Shown here: one piece after another, positions 43,426 through 49,601 of the stretch
Numbering within the stretch: the stretch's first letter is position 1
Layout: each line of letters opens with the position of its first letter
From: a virus
Length of the DNA stretch: 49,601 nt
IMG/VR virus record: IMGVR_UViG_3300022562_001357
Span: 1 to 49,601 of that record
Reading direction: 5' to 3' (one strand)
Made by a program: the position numbers and the translations under genes
Notes under the pieces: generated by a model
Told to the model about the DNA's origin: nothing
Database searches by the model: none
The model's input: only the letters and a program-made list of their open reading frames with translations

Positions 43426-43775
43426 GGGCTGCGTCCACGGTCTGCCAGGAGCCCGGCTGCACCTCCGAGTGGACTGACATGGTGCGGGAGCACGGCATCA
43501 CCCGTCACTACTGCCGAGGACACGCTTGTGATGCCATCCGCCGCGGCGCGACTGCCACAGGCGTGCTGGCCATACTCGGAAGCCAGTGCTCTACGGTGCC
43601 GAAGCGCATCGCTGAGCGTTTCGTCGTTGACATGGTCGCCGACCGGCTCGATCCATTCGAGACACCGCTGGGGCTGCCGGGTCTGGAGCCCATCACCATC
43701 ACGATCGAGTTCAATGGTCGAGCCATCGGAACGGTCTCGGCAGAGTGCTCGCCGCATCTCCGACGGTCTCTCTGA
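43422..43775 (+). CDS. Small zinc-binding-like protein, 117 aa
   Basis: ATG 43422 overlaps the previous stop. Residues 8-38 hold CQEPGC and YCRGHAC, a C-x4-C...C-x2-H-x-C set likely to bind zinc. A helical region and a short beta end (EPITITIEFNGRAIGTVSAE) follow. Role in the virion series unknown. Confidence 0.66.
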   Translation: MRAASTVCQEPGCTSEWTDMVREHGITRHYCRGHACDAIRRGATATGVLAILGSQCSTVPKRIAERFVVDMVADRLDPFETPLGLPGLEPITITIEFNGRAIGTVSAECSPHLRRSL

Positions 43776-44224
43776 TGCCGCGCCCTGGCTGCCCCTGTCA
43801 CGGCGATCTCCGTCAGCGCCTCGCCGGCACCCGCGGCGGCGACCTCCAGGTAGCATGGACGCCGACGTGGCAGCCCGGGAAGCAGTGGCCCGGGTGTCAC
43901 GCCGTGTTCAGTCACGAACCGCCCACGGAGACCCGTGCCGGGTTGGGCTGGGCGGTCTGTGCCTGCGAGCCTGGGAGCACTCGCCTCGGTCGAGGGTGGG
44001 CAGTTGTGTACGGGCAAGTCGATGGCATCGCGGAGCACCTCGCCTCGGTTCCGGAGCGGTCGGTGCTGGCGCTGCTGTTTCCGGGTGAGGCGGTGGGGCC
44101 CGAACTGGTGCGGGCCGTGACGGACGCGGACAGTCGAGGCGGACGCGTGATCTACGTGCGGAGCATCGAGACCGCCGGGGCACTGCGGCTGCCACGGGAC
44201 GGGACGGCACCGACGCCAGCCTGA
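43775..44224 (+). CDS. Hypothetical protein, 149 aa
   Basis: ATG 43775 overlaps the previous stop by one base. Early cysteines (GCPCHG) and a later Rossmann-like stretch (VLALLFPGEAVGPELVRAVT, GGRVIYVRSIETAGALRLP) are visible, with no diagnostic motif. The head-to-tail completion position (gp10/minor tail) is suggested by order only. Confidence 0.66.
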   Translation: MPRPGCPCHGDLRQRLAGTRGGDLQVAWTPTWQPGKQWPGCHAVFSHEPPTETRAGLGWAVCACEPGSTRLGRGWAVVYGQVDGIAEHLASVPERSVLALLFPGEAVGPELVRAVTDADSRGGRVIYVRSIETAGALRLPRDGTAPTPA

Positions 44225-44230
44225 TACGGT
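44222..44230 (+). promoter_or_regulatory. Class B promoter (-10 TACGGT)
   Basis: TGATACGGT overlaps the stop of the previous gene and ends 24 bases before ATG 44255. Confidence 0.52.
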
Positions 44231-44254
44231 GGTGGCGTCTCCATGGAGGACGTC

Positions 44255-44464
44255 ATGGCTACCGAGATCGAAGACCTGCTGCTGACCCCCGGCACCAAGC
44301 TGATGCTGGAGCTGCCGATCCCGAAGGCCGCAGGTCTCGCCAAGACCGTCGTGCTGAGGAAGGCCGACAAGCGGAAGCTGCTCGATCTCGAGGTCGTCAG
44401 CGTCGGTCCAGCGTCCCGCCCCACTCTCCGCACCGTGACCCTGCAGGTCCCGCCCGAGAAGTAG
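44255..44464 (+). CDS. Small structural-region protein, 69 aa
   Basis: ATG 44255 is chosen because GGAGG lies just before it; ATG 44243 is in frame but lacks a site. The small beta/alpha protein (KLMLELPIPKAAGLAKTVVL, PTLRTVTLQVPPEK) may be a decoration or tail-completion protein. No family recognised. Confidence 0.66.
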   Translation: MATEIEDLLLTPGTKLMLELPIPKAAGLAKTVVLRKADKRKLLDLEVVSVGPASRPTLRTVTLQVPPEK

Positions 44465-44486
44465 GCCCAGCAGCCCGGAGGAGCGC

Positions 44487-45161
44487 ATGCCAATCGGGGC
44501 CCTTGCCACGTTCACGTTCCGGGTGCTGCGGCGTCTCTCCGTGCTCCTGGAGCCCACCACGGCTGCGGCATCGATCCCGGTTCGGATCGTGAACTGCCTG
44601 GAGCAGCCTGCGTACATCGAGTTCACGGTGACCGGGAGCACCGCCCTCACCGGAACGATCACCGTGACCGGCGAGCTCGCGGGCGCCCCGCAGTCCGAGA
44701 CGGTCAACGTCGTCGGACCCGTGGGCGGCACCGGTACTGCGCTCGTGCGAACCTGCAAGCGCTTCGACTGCATCACCGCAGACCTCACGACCACAGGTCT
44801 TGCCGACGAGGTGCCTGCCCCGACGATCCGCGCCGACCTCGTTGGCGTCGACGGGGCGTCGATCCACGCCGTGACGGAGTTGGCGGATTGCGTCCTTGGT
44901 CACCGCGAGGAGCGGCTGTCGTCGTGGCGGGCACGCCCTCCAGGTCCGAACGAGGAGGGGACCGACACCATCGACTACGACGACTGGTACGACTTCACCC
45001 CGCTCAAGGGCGACCTCTGGGTGGAGCAGCGCGACGGCGTCGATGCGGACACCTGGGAGGTCGTGGGGAACCCCCGGTACAACGGCGACCTGATGCCCCA
45101 CCACTGGGAGCTGCGGGTCAAGCCTGCCAACGCTCGGAGCACAGCGGTCGTGACGCCGTAG
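44487..45161 (+). CDS. Probable virion protein, beta-rich, 224 aa
   Basis: ATG 44487 follows CCGGAGGAGCGC. Residues 25-95 have an Ig-like alternation (IEFTVTGSTALTGTITVTGE, SETVNVVGPVGGTGTALVRT), and the rest includes WYDFTPLKGDLWVEQRDGV. This is the last rightward gene of the head/neck series. A tail-terminator, decoration or neck protein would fit, but nothing is specific. Confidence 0.66.
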   Translation: MPIGALATFTFRVLRRLSVLLEPTTAAASIPVRIVNCLEQPAYIEFTVTGSTALTGTITVTGELAGAPQSETVNVVGPVGGTGTALVRTCKRFDCITADLTTTGLADEVPAPTIRADLVGVDGASIHAVTELADCVLGHREERLSSWRARPPGPNEEGTDTIDYDDWYDFTPLKGDLWVEQRDGVDADTWEVVGNPRYNGDLMPHHWELRVKPANARSTAVVTP

Positions 45162-45175
45162 GTCTCACCGAGACC
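45161..45175. terminator. Short bidirectional hairpin at convergent stops
   Basis: GGTCTC (45161-45166), loop ACC, GAGACC (45170-45175), a perfect 6-bp stem. It overlaps the stop codons of both convergent genes (ending 45161 rightward and 45165 leftward). There is no T tract. Confidence 0.5.
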
Positions 45176-45491
45176 ACACCCAGCGGAGACGTTCCCGGCA
45201 CGCCTGCTCTTCGGCCGAAGTGAGCCCGGCGTCGTCCCCGAAGCTGTCGTACCAGCCTGCAAGCGCTGAGGCTGTCGAGTCGAAGGCGGCCTGGCTGGTC
45301 GCAGCGGCAGCCTTCAGGGAGGATCGCTGGGCCGAGGTGAGAGACGTGGCTTCGTCGATGCCCTTGCTGCCCCAGTGGAGTCGGATCTGCTGTGTCGGCT
45401 CCGTGGTCACGGTCTCCGTGTCGTAGGGCGCGGGATCCGGCCCATAGGCATGAAGCTGCCCCTCGTACCCGTTCGCGTCGACCTCACCCAT
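45165..45491 (-). CDS. Hypothetical protein, 108 aa
   Basis: ATG 45491 has GGAGG six bases upstream; ATG 45497 is too close to that site. A short beta start (YEGQLHAYGPDPAPYDTETV) precedes a helical, alanine-rich region (SLTSAQRSSLKAAAATSQAA) and a C-terminal helix (EEQACRERLRWVWSR). It overlaps the possible holin gene, so it may belong to the same late unit. Confidence 0.68.
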   Translation of the reverse strand: MGEVDANGYEGQLHAYGPDPAPYDTETVTTEPTQQIRLHWGSKGIDEATSLTSAQRSSLKAAAATSQAAFDSTASALAGWYDSFGDDAGLTSAEEQACRERLRWVWSR

Positions 45492-45936
45492 TGTCATCCT
45501 CCAATTCGTAGCGCTGCAACTCGCGCGTGATTGCACCCTGACTCACCGACAGGGCGCCCTCGGCGCCGCTGGGGGTGATGTTCCTGCGGCCTGCCTGGCT
45601 GCTCCGCCAGTCGAGGTGTTCCCGCAACGCCAGCCGATTCCGCTCGGCAATCGAGCGTAGCACCATCTCGCGGGCCTCACGAGCCGACCGATCGGACTCT
45701 CGGCGCGCGGCGTGCTCGGCGGCCATGGAGTCCAACGCTTTCTGAAGAGTCTCGATTGTTGCGATGCGGCTGGAGACCAGTTCGCGGACCACCCAGACGA
45801 AGAGACCAACCACAGGGCCGATGAAGACCACGAGCATCCACGTCACCGGGTCGGTGGCGCCGGACAGCGCGGCTGCGCCAGTCGCTGCTCCGGTGGTGGC
45901 AATCGTCGCAACCGTAGAGGGGTCAGTTGGGTTCAT
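45484..45936 (-). CDS. Membrane protein with coiled coil, holin candidate, 150 aa
   Basis: ATG 45936 follows CAGGAACGGTGCGC. Residues 8-30 are alanine/threonine-rich and weakly hydrophobic. Residues about 35-56 are a clear span (WMLVVFIGPVVGLFVWVVRE). A long charged coiled coil follows (ATIETLQKALDSMAAEHAAR). A class B -10 precedes it, consistent with late lysis expression. A holin is the best guess, although the lysin gene is 24 kb away; a tail-associated membrane protein is the alternative. Confidence 0.55.
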   Translation of the reverse strand: MNPTDPSTVATIATTGAATGAAALSGATDPVTWMLVVFIGPVVGLFVWVVRELVSSRIATIETLQKALDSMAAEHAARRESDRSAREAREMVLRSIAERNRLALREHLDWRSSQAGRRNITPSGAEGALSVSQGAITRELQRYELEDDNG

Positions 45937-45966
45937 GCGCACCGTTCCTGCAAGCGGTTCGGCTGC

Positions 45967-45976
45967 ACTGTATCTC
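45967..45976 (-). promoter_or_regulatory. Class B promoter, leftward (-10 TACAGT)
   Basis: The minus strand reads GAGATACAGT, ending 30 bases before ATG 45936. Confidence 0.5.
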
Positions 45977-46083
45977 TCGGCTGTGTCGTGCTGGTCGGCG
46001 CTGCCGTTCGTCTGTCGGTGCTGCACAGTGACCGGATGCTCATCGGTGAGCACTGTGCATCTGCGCTGGATCAGCGGGGGCCG

Positions 46084-46299
46084 CTACGGGAGCTGTTCGC
46101 CGCGTTGCTGCCTGTCCAGCAGCCACAGATCAGCATCGGCGAGCCGACCACTGGCGGCAAGGCACTCCACCAACTCCGGGTCCAGCCGACCGCCTCGATC
46201 CCCTCGATGGAAGGGCAGCGGGAACGCGGTCATCGTGGCGCCCCGCAACCGACGCACTGCCCATGAGAGATCCGTCCGCATCTGCAATGGGACGGTCAT
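46084..46299 (-). CDS. Hypothetical protein, 71 aa
   Basis: ATG 46299 overlaps the upstream stop (ATGA). Basic and helical, with the end LVECLAASGRLADADLWLLD resembling the compact Ead-type ends of other phage accessory proteins. Last gene of the RusA operon. Confidence 0.64.
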   Translation of the reverse strand: MTVPLQMRTDLSWAVRRLRGATMTAFPLPFHRGDRGGRLDPELVECLAASGRLADADLWLLDRQQRGEQLP

Positions 46300-46655
46300 G
46301 ACTCCACTCCCGTGAAGTGCGCCTGCCACACCTCGTACGCAGGTGGGTCCGGCTCCTCGACTTGGCGGTCGAGGTCGACGTCATGGGCCAACACCAGCAC
46401 ATGGTGATCGCCCCAGCGGAAGGCATTGGCCATTCTGTGCCCGTTAGCCAGCCAGTGGCCAGCCTCTGACGGCACGTCGAACTCTGCATCCGCAGCGAGT
46501 TGTGCCGCGTGGAGACGGGCCAGCAGGTCGATTAGCCTGTGCACCTCGATCACGGTGACAGGTGGGTACGCGTCGTGCACGTATGTCCAGGCTCCGAACT
46601 GGTGCAGGACTCGCTGGACGTCCAAGAACAGCATCTCATGAATTCGATAGATCAC
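46296..46655 (-). CDS. Hypothetical protein, 119 aa
   Basis: ATG 46655 overlaps the RusA stop. The helical protein has a histidine-rich middle (HWLANGHRMANAFRWGDHHV), with HDAYPPVTVIEVHRLIDLLA before it. No catalytic arrangement is evident. Function unknown. Confidence 0.68.
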   Translation of the reverse strand: MIYRIHEMLFLDVQRVLHQFGAWTYVHDAYPPVTVIEVHRLIDLLARLHAAQLAADAEFDVPSEAGHWLANGHRMANAFRWGDHHVLVLAHDVDLDRQVEEPDPPAYEVWQAHFTGVES

Positions 46656-47212
46656 GCCGCCTCCACTCGCAGCCGGATCGAGGGCTCCTCACCCACGGCT
46701 GCGTACCACTTCCCGGTACCACGCCCCCACGTCACCGCCTGGGAGTCATCCCACCACACCGCGCACTTGGTGCAGACGTCGAACACCGCGTTGGTGAGCC
46801 GGTCGAGGTCAGGGGTGCGGGGACACCAGACCCGCTCACCGCGCTTCCAGTCCTCGGCGGACACGATGAAGTCGGTCTGGTACCGCGGGTTCGGCACCTT
46901 GAATCCGTCCCGCACGACCACCTTCGGCACGTTGGGGCGCGTCTTGGGTCTGGGCAGGACGAACGCCAGGGTGACCCTCAGCGGGCCGTTGAGCGGCTTG
47001 TTGCCCCACCAGGCCATCGCGACCTTCGACTGGGCCAGCGCCACCCACTCCGGGTGGCCATGGTCGGAGTCCGGGCGAGACGCCGCCCACATCTTCGCGC
47101 GCTTGCCACAGGCGCGGCACGGCTTACCGGCGCTCTGAAGCATTGGGGTGAGACGCGCCTTCGGCTTCGGGGGCATGTCCAGTGTCACGTCGAGGACGAG
47201 TTGCGGGGTCAT
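46652..47212 (-). CDS. RusA-like Holliday junction resolvase with zinc knuckle
   Basis: ATG 47212 overlaps the upstream stop. The 186 residues contain the RusA pattern: PLRVTLAFVLPRPK (core strand), then TPDLDRLTNAVFDV with Asp135, Asp137 and Asp145, and WWDDSQAV with Asp155 and Asp156. These correspond to the metal-binding aspartates of RusA dimers, which cut four-way junctions. An insert near residues 32-50 (CRACGKRAKMW) carries a C-x2-C pair; the family core lacks it. It would resolve branched phage DNA before packaging. Confidence 0.8.
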   Translation of the reverse strand: MTPQLVLDVTLDMPPKPKARLTPMLQSAGKPCRACGKRAKMWAASRPDSDHGHPEWVALAQSKVAMAWWGNKPLNGPLRVTLAFVLPRPKTRPNVPKVVVRDGFKVPNPRYQTDFIVSAEDWKRGERVWCPRTPDLDRLTNAVFDVCTKCAVWWDDSQAVTWGRGTGKWYAAVGEEPSIRLRVEAA

Positions 47213-47619
47213 CGTCCCCCCTTCGGCCATCCCTGCCCTCGTCTCTCACGCACCGCCAGCAGCTCGGCCCCCATGCGGCTGAACAACGTCCACTCCGGTC
47301 CGCCCAGCACGCTGGAGGCCAGCGCGAGGTCCATGGCCCTCTGATAGCTCATGGCCCCACGCTTCGGTCCGGTCTCCGTCACCATGTCGCCCGTGGGGCT
47401 CACGCCGTGCGCGCACCAGTCCAGCGCGAGGAGGCGGAAGTGGGCGCGCACCCGTGGGGTGTCCCGCATCGACACCCACCTGTCATGCCCGTAGCCGGGC
47501 AGGCGGTGGGGTCCAGACAGGCGCAGCCATAGGCCGTCCCTTTCACAGCGCATTGAAGCCAGTCGGCCTCCCGGTCCCCTCCAGGAGGCGAGGTCGCAGG
47601 TGAGGGAGTTGTCGTTCAT
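47209..47619 (-). CDS. Hypothetical protein, 136 aa
   Basis: ATG 47619 follows GGCAGGAGGAACG. A mixed protein with DGLWLRLSGPHRLPGYGHDR and a helical end (MDLALASSVLGGPEWTLFSR). No motif recognised. First gene behind class A element 14 and coupled to rusA. Confidence 0.68.
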   Translation of the reverse strand: MNDNSLTCDLASWRGPGGRLASMRCERDGLWLRLSGPHRLPGYGHDRWVSMRDTPRVRAHFRLLALDWCAHGVSPTGDMVTETGPKRGAMSYQRAMDLALASSVLGGPEWTLFSRMGAELLAVRERRGQGWPKGGR

Positions 47620-47636
47620 CGTTCCTCCTGCCCCTC

Positions 47637-47664
47637 ATGGCCCGGGATCCTCAACCCACAACCC
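47637..47664 (-). promoter_or_regulatory. Class A promoter-like element 14, leftward
   Basis: Minus strand: GGGTTGTGG (47664-47656), 14 bases, GCCAT (47641-47637). It ends 17 bases before ATG 47619. Confidence 0.7.
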
Positions 47665-47698
47665 CGGCTCACGACTACCCGAAGAACAGCCCGCGGCC

Positions 47699-47704
47699 TA
47701 TGCT
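47699..47704 (+). promoter_or_regulatory. Class B-like -10 (TATGCT) before the glycosyltransferase gene
   Basis: TATGCT lies 38 bases before ATG 47743. The context (GCGGCC) is not the usual GATA form, so this is a weaker call. It is divergent from class A element 14. Confidence 0.42.
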
Positions 47705-47742
47705 GTCGGCGGCGATGGGCAACACGCCGAAAGGAGACTCGC

Positions 47743-49601
47743 ATGGACGCAGCAGTGGTAGTGCTACACGAAGACTGGGAGGCGACTCGACGGGCAGCCT
47801 CGTACATGAACCGGCTTCTCGGGCAGTTCACGCACCCGACACGGCTGTTGGTTCCGGAGGAGGTTGCCAACACGCTCGGTGATGGGGTGGTCGAGGAGGC
47901 GTTCAAGCTGATGGCGCCGACGGGGTTGGGCGGCCCGTCGGGCGGCAGTGTGATCGGACGAGTGAATCAGGCTGTCTCAGACGCAGTGCAGGACGGTGCA
48001 GAGATCGTCTCCGTCTTCGACAGCCGCGTGATGGTCTCGGCCAATTGGCGCTCCCATACCAGCATGGCGCGAGTCATGTACGCTGGGTGCGGCGTCGTGG
48101 GACCGCAGTTCACCGGGTCGCAGCACGTCACCCCGCCAACCGACGACTTCGCCGCGTCGTGCCAGTTCCTCGCCGGCCGCTTCGCCGGGAAACTCGGCAG
48201 CGCGGAGGTACTGGACCCGGAAGCCTTCGCCATCTCCGCGGACGCGTGGCGGGAGGTCGGGCCACTGGACGATGACATCGAGGACCTGTCCTGGGCGCTG
48301 CGGGACTGGTGCCTTCGGGTGCAGCGGTCCGGGCGACGAGTCTGCGTCGCGCTCGCCAGCTACGGGCACCTCATGGGTGGTCGCCTCCACCCCTGGGCGG
48401 AGCGCGGCTTCGAGGGCCGCGCCGCGTTCTACCGCAAGTACAGCGAGGAGACCGGGGCGGAGCCCAACGTGGCGGCGCTGTTCCTCCACGAGCCCCAGAA
48501 CCGCCACCAGTACTCGCTGCTCCTCGAGTCCATCCGGTCGGCGGGGGCCGTCGTGGATCAGATTGTGATCTGCCTCGTCGGCCACCCCAAGGAGTACGCG
48601 TCGGACCCGGGACCGAAGCTTCACGGACGGGAAGCGGGGGCGCTCCAGCGACTGGCCCGGGAGACAGACATCAACGCTGCCTGTCTGGCGCTGCAGAAGC
48701 ATCTCGGGAAGCTCGTGGCGGTGCCGGTCAAGGTCGGCATCGTGCCGCCGGGCTGGGTGTCGCCGCAGGCCCTCGAGGCCACCGCTGCGAAGGCGTGCGC
48801 GGACGAGGGGGCGACGTGGTGCCTGCTGCTGCGCGAGGGCGACTTGCTCCCGGATCTGGACCGCACCGAGCTGCACCGGCTCTGTCGCCACCCGGACCCG
48901 TCCGTCACCGCGTACAACTTCGGGCTCCGCTATTCCTGGGACTCGCGACGGCTGGTGCGGGAGGATGCGCCCTACGGCGATGGCGGCAGCCTCCTCGACG
49001 ACGGGGAGGGAAGCAACGACTACCGGCTGTTCCGGTCCTGGGCGTCGCGTCGCGCCACTGACGGCGCCCGCGTCGCCAACGCCAGGATCCTGAACATCGG
49101 GCTGGAGGCCGCCGAGTACCGCAATGAGGTCGACGAGGTGGGGATGCGGCTGTCCGCTTGGCACGGGTGGACAGATGTAGGCGGCCACATGCTGGCATAC
49201 AGCGGCGAGGACCCCGAAGACGTGGCGAGATGGCTGGACTGGACCCACGGCCTGGTGCGGGAGTGGGTCATCGGCTGGACGGACGATGGAGATCACGACG
49301 TTCACGCGCAGGCGGCCGCAGCCTTCGGGGCACGCGTCTTGCGAGTCGGCGTCCCCAGCGGCATCGACTTCTCGGCGTGGCGCAACGGATGCCTGGACGA
49401 CTTCGATTCCGATGAACAGGTCCAGATCCCCCCGCGACCCCACTGGCACGCCTTCGTCGACCCTGACGAGTGGGTCGGTCACCCCGTCCACGACCTCATG
49501 GCGTGGCGTCGCCTCGTCGAGCAGAGCAACCGCTACGCCTGGATGCAGCGCTTCGAGAACCGTCGCGCCGGTGGCGGCGACAGCCAGTCCTCCGTGGCGA
49601 G
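47743..49601 (+). CDS. Multi-domain family 2-like glycosyltransferase, 3' end beyond window
   Basis: ATG 47743 follows AAAGGAGACTCGC and the frame stays open for at least 619 codons. Residues 1-230 look like a GT-A domain: VVVLHEDWEATRRAASYM, a VVGPQF strand, REVGPLDDDIEDLSWALRDW and YGHLMGGR, as in GT2 rhamnosyltransferases. Residues about 265-400 resemble a second GT-A unit (VVDQIVICLVGHPKEY, ATWCLLLREGDLLP). Residues about 500-600 look like a third (EWVIGWTDDGDHDVHAQAA, GIDFSAWRNGC, HAFVDPDEWVG, with the F-S-x-x-R-N and D-P-D-E metal/sugar motifs). It may decorate virion proteins, phage DNA or the host surface. Roughly three domains in one phage protein is unusual. Confidence 0.7.
   Translation, partial: MDAAVVVLHEDWEATRRAASYMNRLLGQFTHPTRLLVPEEVANTLGDGVVEEAFKLMAPTGLGGPSGGSVIGRVNQAVSDAVQDGAEIVSVFDSRVMVSANWRSHTSMARVMYAGCGVVGPQFTGSQHVTPPTDDFAASCQFLAGRFAGKLGSAEVLDPEAFAISADAWREVGPLDDDIEDLSWALRDWCLRVQRSGRRVCVALASYGHLMGGRLHPWAERGFEGRAAFYRKYSEETGAEPNVAALFLHEPQNRHQYSLLLESIRSAGAVVDQIVICLVGHPKEYASDPGPKLHGREAGALQRLARETDINAACLALQKHLGKLVAVPVKVGIVPPGWVSPQALEATAAKACADEGATWCLLLREGDLLPDLDRTELHRLCRHPDPSVTAYNFGLRYSWDSRRLVREDAPYGDGGSLLDDGEGSNDYRLFRSWASRRATDGARVANARILNIGLEAAEYRNEVDEVGMRLSAWHGWTDVGGHMLAYSGEDPEDVARWLDWTHGLVREWVIGWTDDGDHDVHAQAAAAFGARVLRVGVPSGIDFSAWRNGCLDDFDSDEQVQIPPRPHWHAFVDPDEWVGHPVHDLMAWRRLVEQSNRYAWMQRFENRRAGGGDSQSSVA

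Noticed and set aside
1-49601. CRISPR arrays, tRNA genes, rRNA genes, insertion sequences, integrase or attachment sites
   Set aside because: Looked for and not seen. The direct repeats found are few and short, and no cloverleaf or transposase motif was recognised.

Overview
The window is part of a GC-rich double-stranded DNA tailed phage, or a prophage of that kind. It has a lambda gpA-type terminase large subunit, a portal protein, a fused prohead protease/scaffold, an HK97-like major capsid protein, a head-tail connector and an endolysin. Around these lie an ERF recombinase, a DnaB helicase, a RusA-like resolvase, a T4 endonuclease V homologue, a phage sigma factor, a ParB-methyltransferase fusion and some sixty small accessory genes. 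The host cannot be named. TANNNT-type -10 elements and GC-rich codons suit a high-GC bacterium such as an actinobacterium, but that is inference. No tRNA, rRNA, CRISPR array, transposon, integrase or attachment site was recognised. Both edges cut genes (an XRE regulator at the left, a multi-domain glycosyltransferase at the right). No tape-measure or tail-tube gene is visible.

Layout. 1-5119: leftward XRE regulator, then rightward early genes and a replication/repair operon (ERF, DenV, DnaB). 5192-9938: unknown proteins, the sigma factor, then a DUF5131/GNAT-like pair that may modify DNA. 9986-20870: many small overlapping genes, broken by isolated virion-like genes and a possible terminase small subunit. 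20778-21683: leftward endolysin. 21762-27949: more small genes, a frameshifted HPPC-motif gene and the ParB-methyltransferase. 27955-29566: leftward small genes. 29609-31330: terL. 31334-34591: leftward accessory block (PD-(D/E)XK-like protein, ASCH protein, lipoprotein). 34670-45161: head genes. 45165-47619: leftward possible holin, RusA and small genes. 47743-end: glycosyltransferase.

The most notable feature is a two-class promoter-like network. Class A is GGGTTGTGG, 14 or 15 bases, then GCCAT. It occurs 14 times, on both strands, always pointing into a gene block, and in 10 cases it ends 17-21 bases before the start codon. It precedes almost every non-structural operon. Class B is a TANNNT -10 in a GATANNNT or GCTACGNT context. 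It precedes virion, packaging and lysis genes, including those scattered through the accessory region. With the phage sigma factor, which carries an extra C-terminal domain, this suggests temporal switching of transcription. In addition, a 23-base imperfect palindrome is repeated exactly three times between genes, always in the same orientation.
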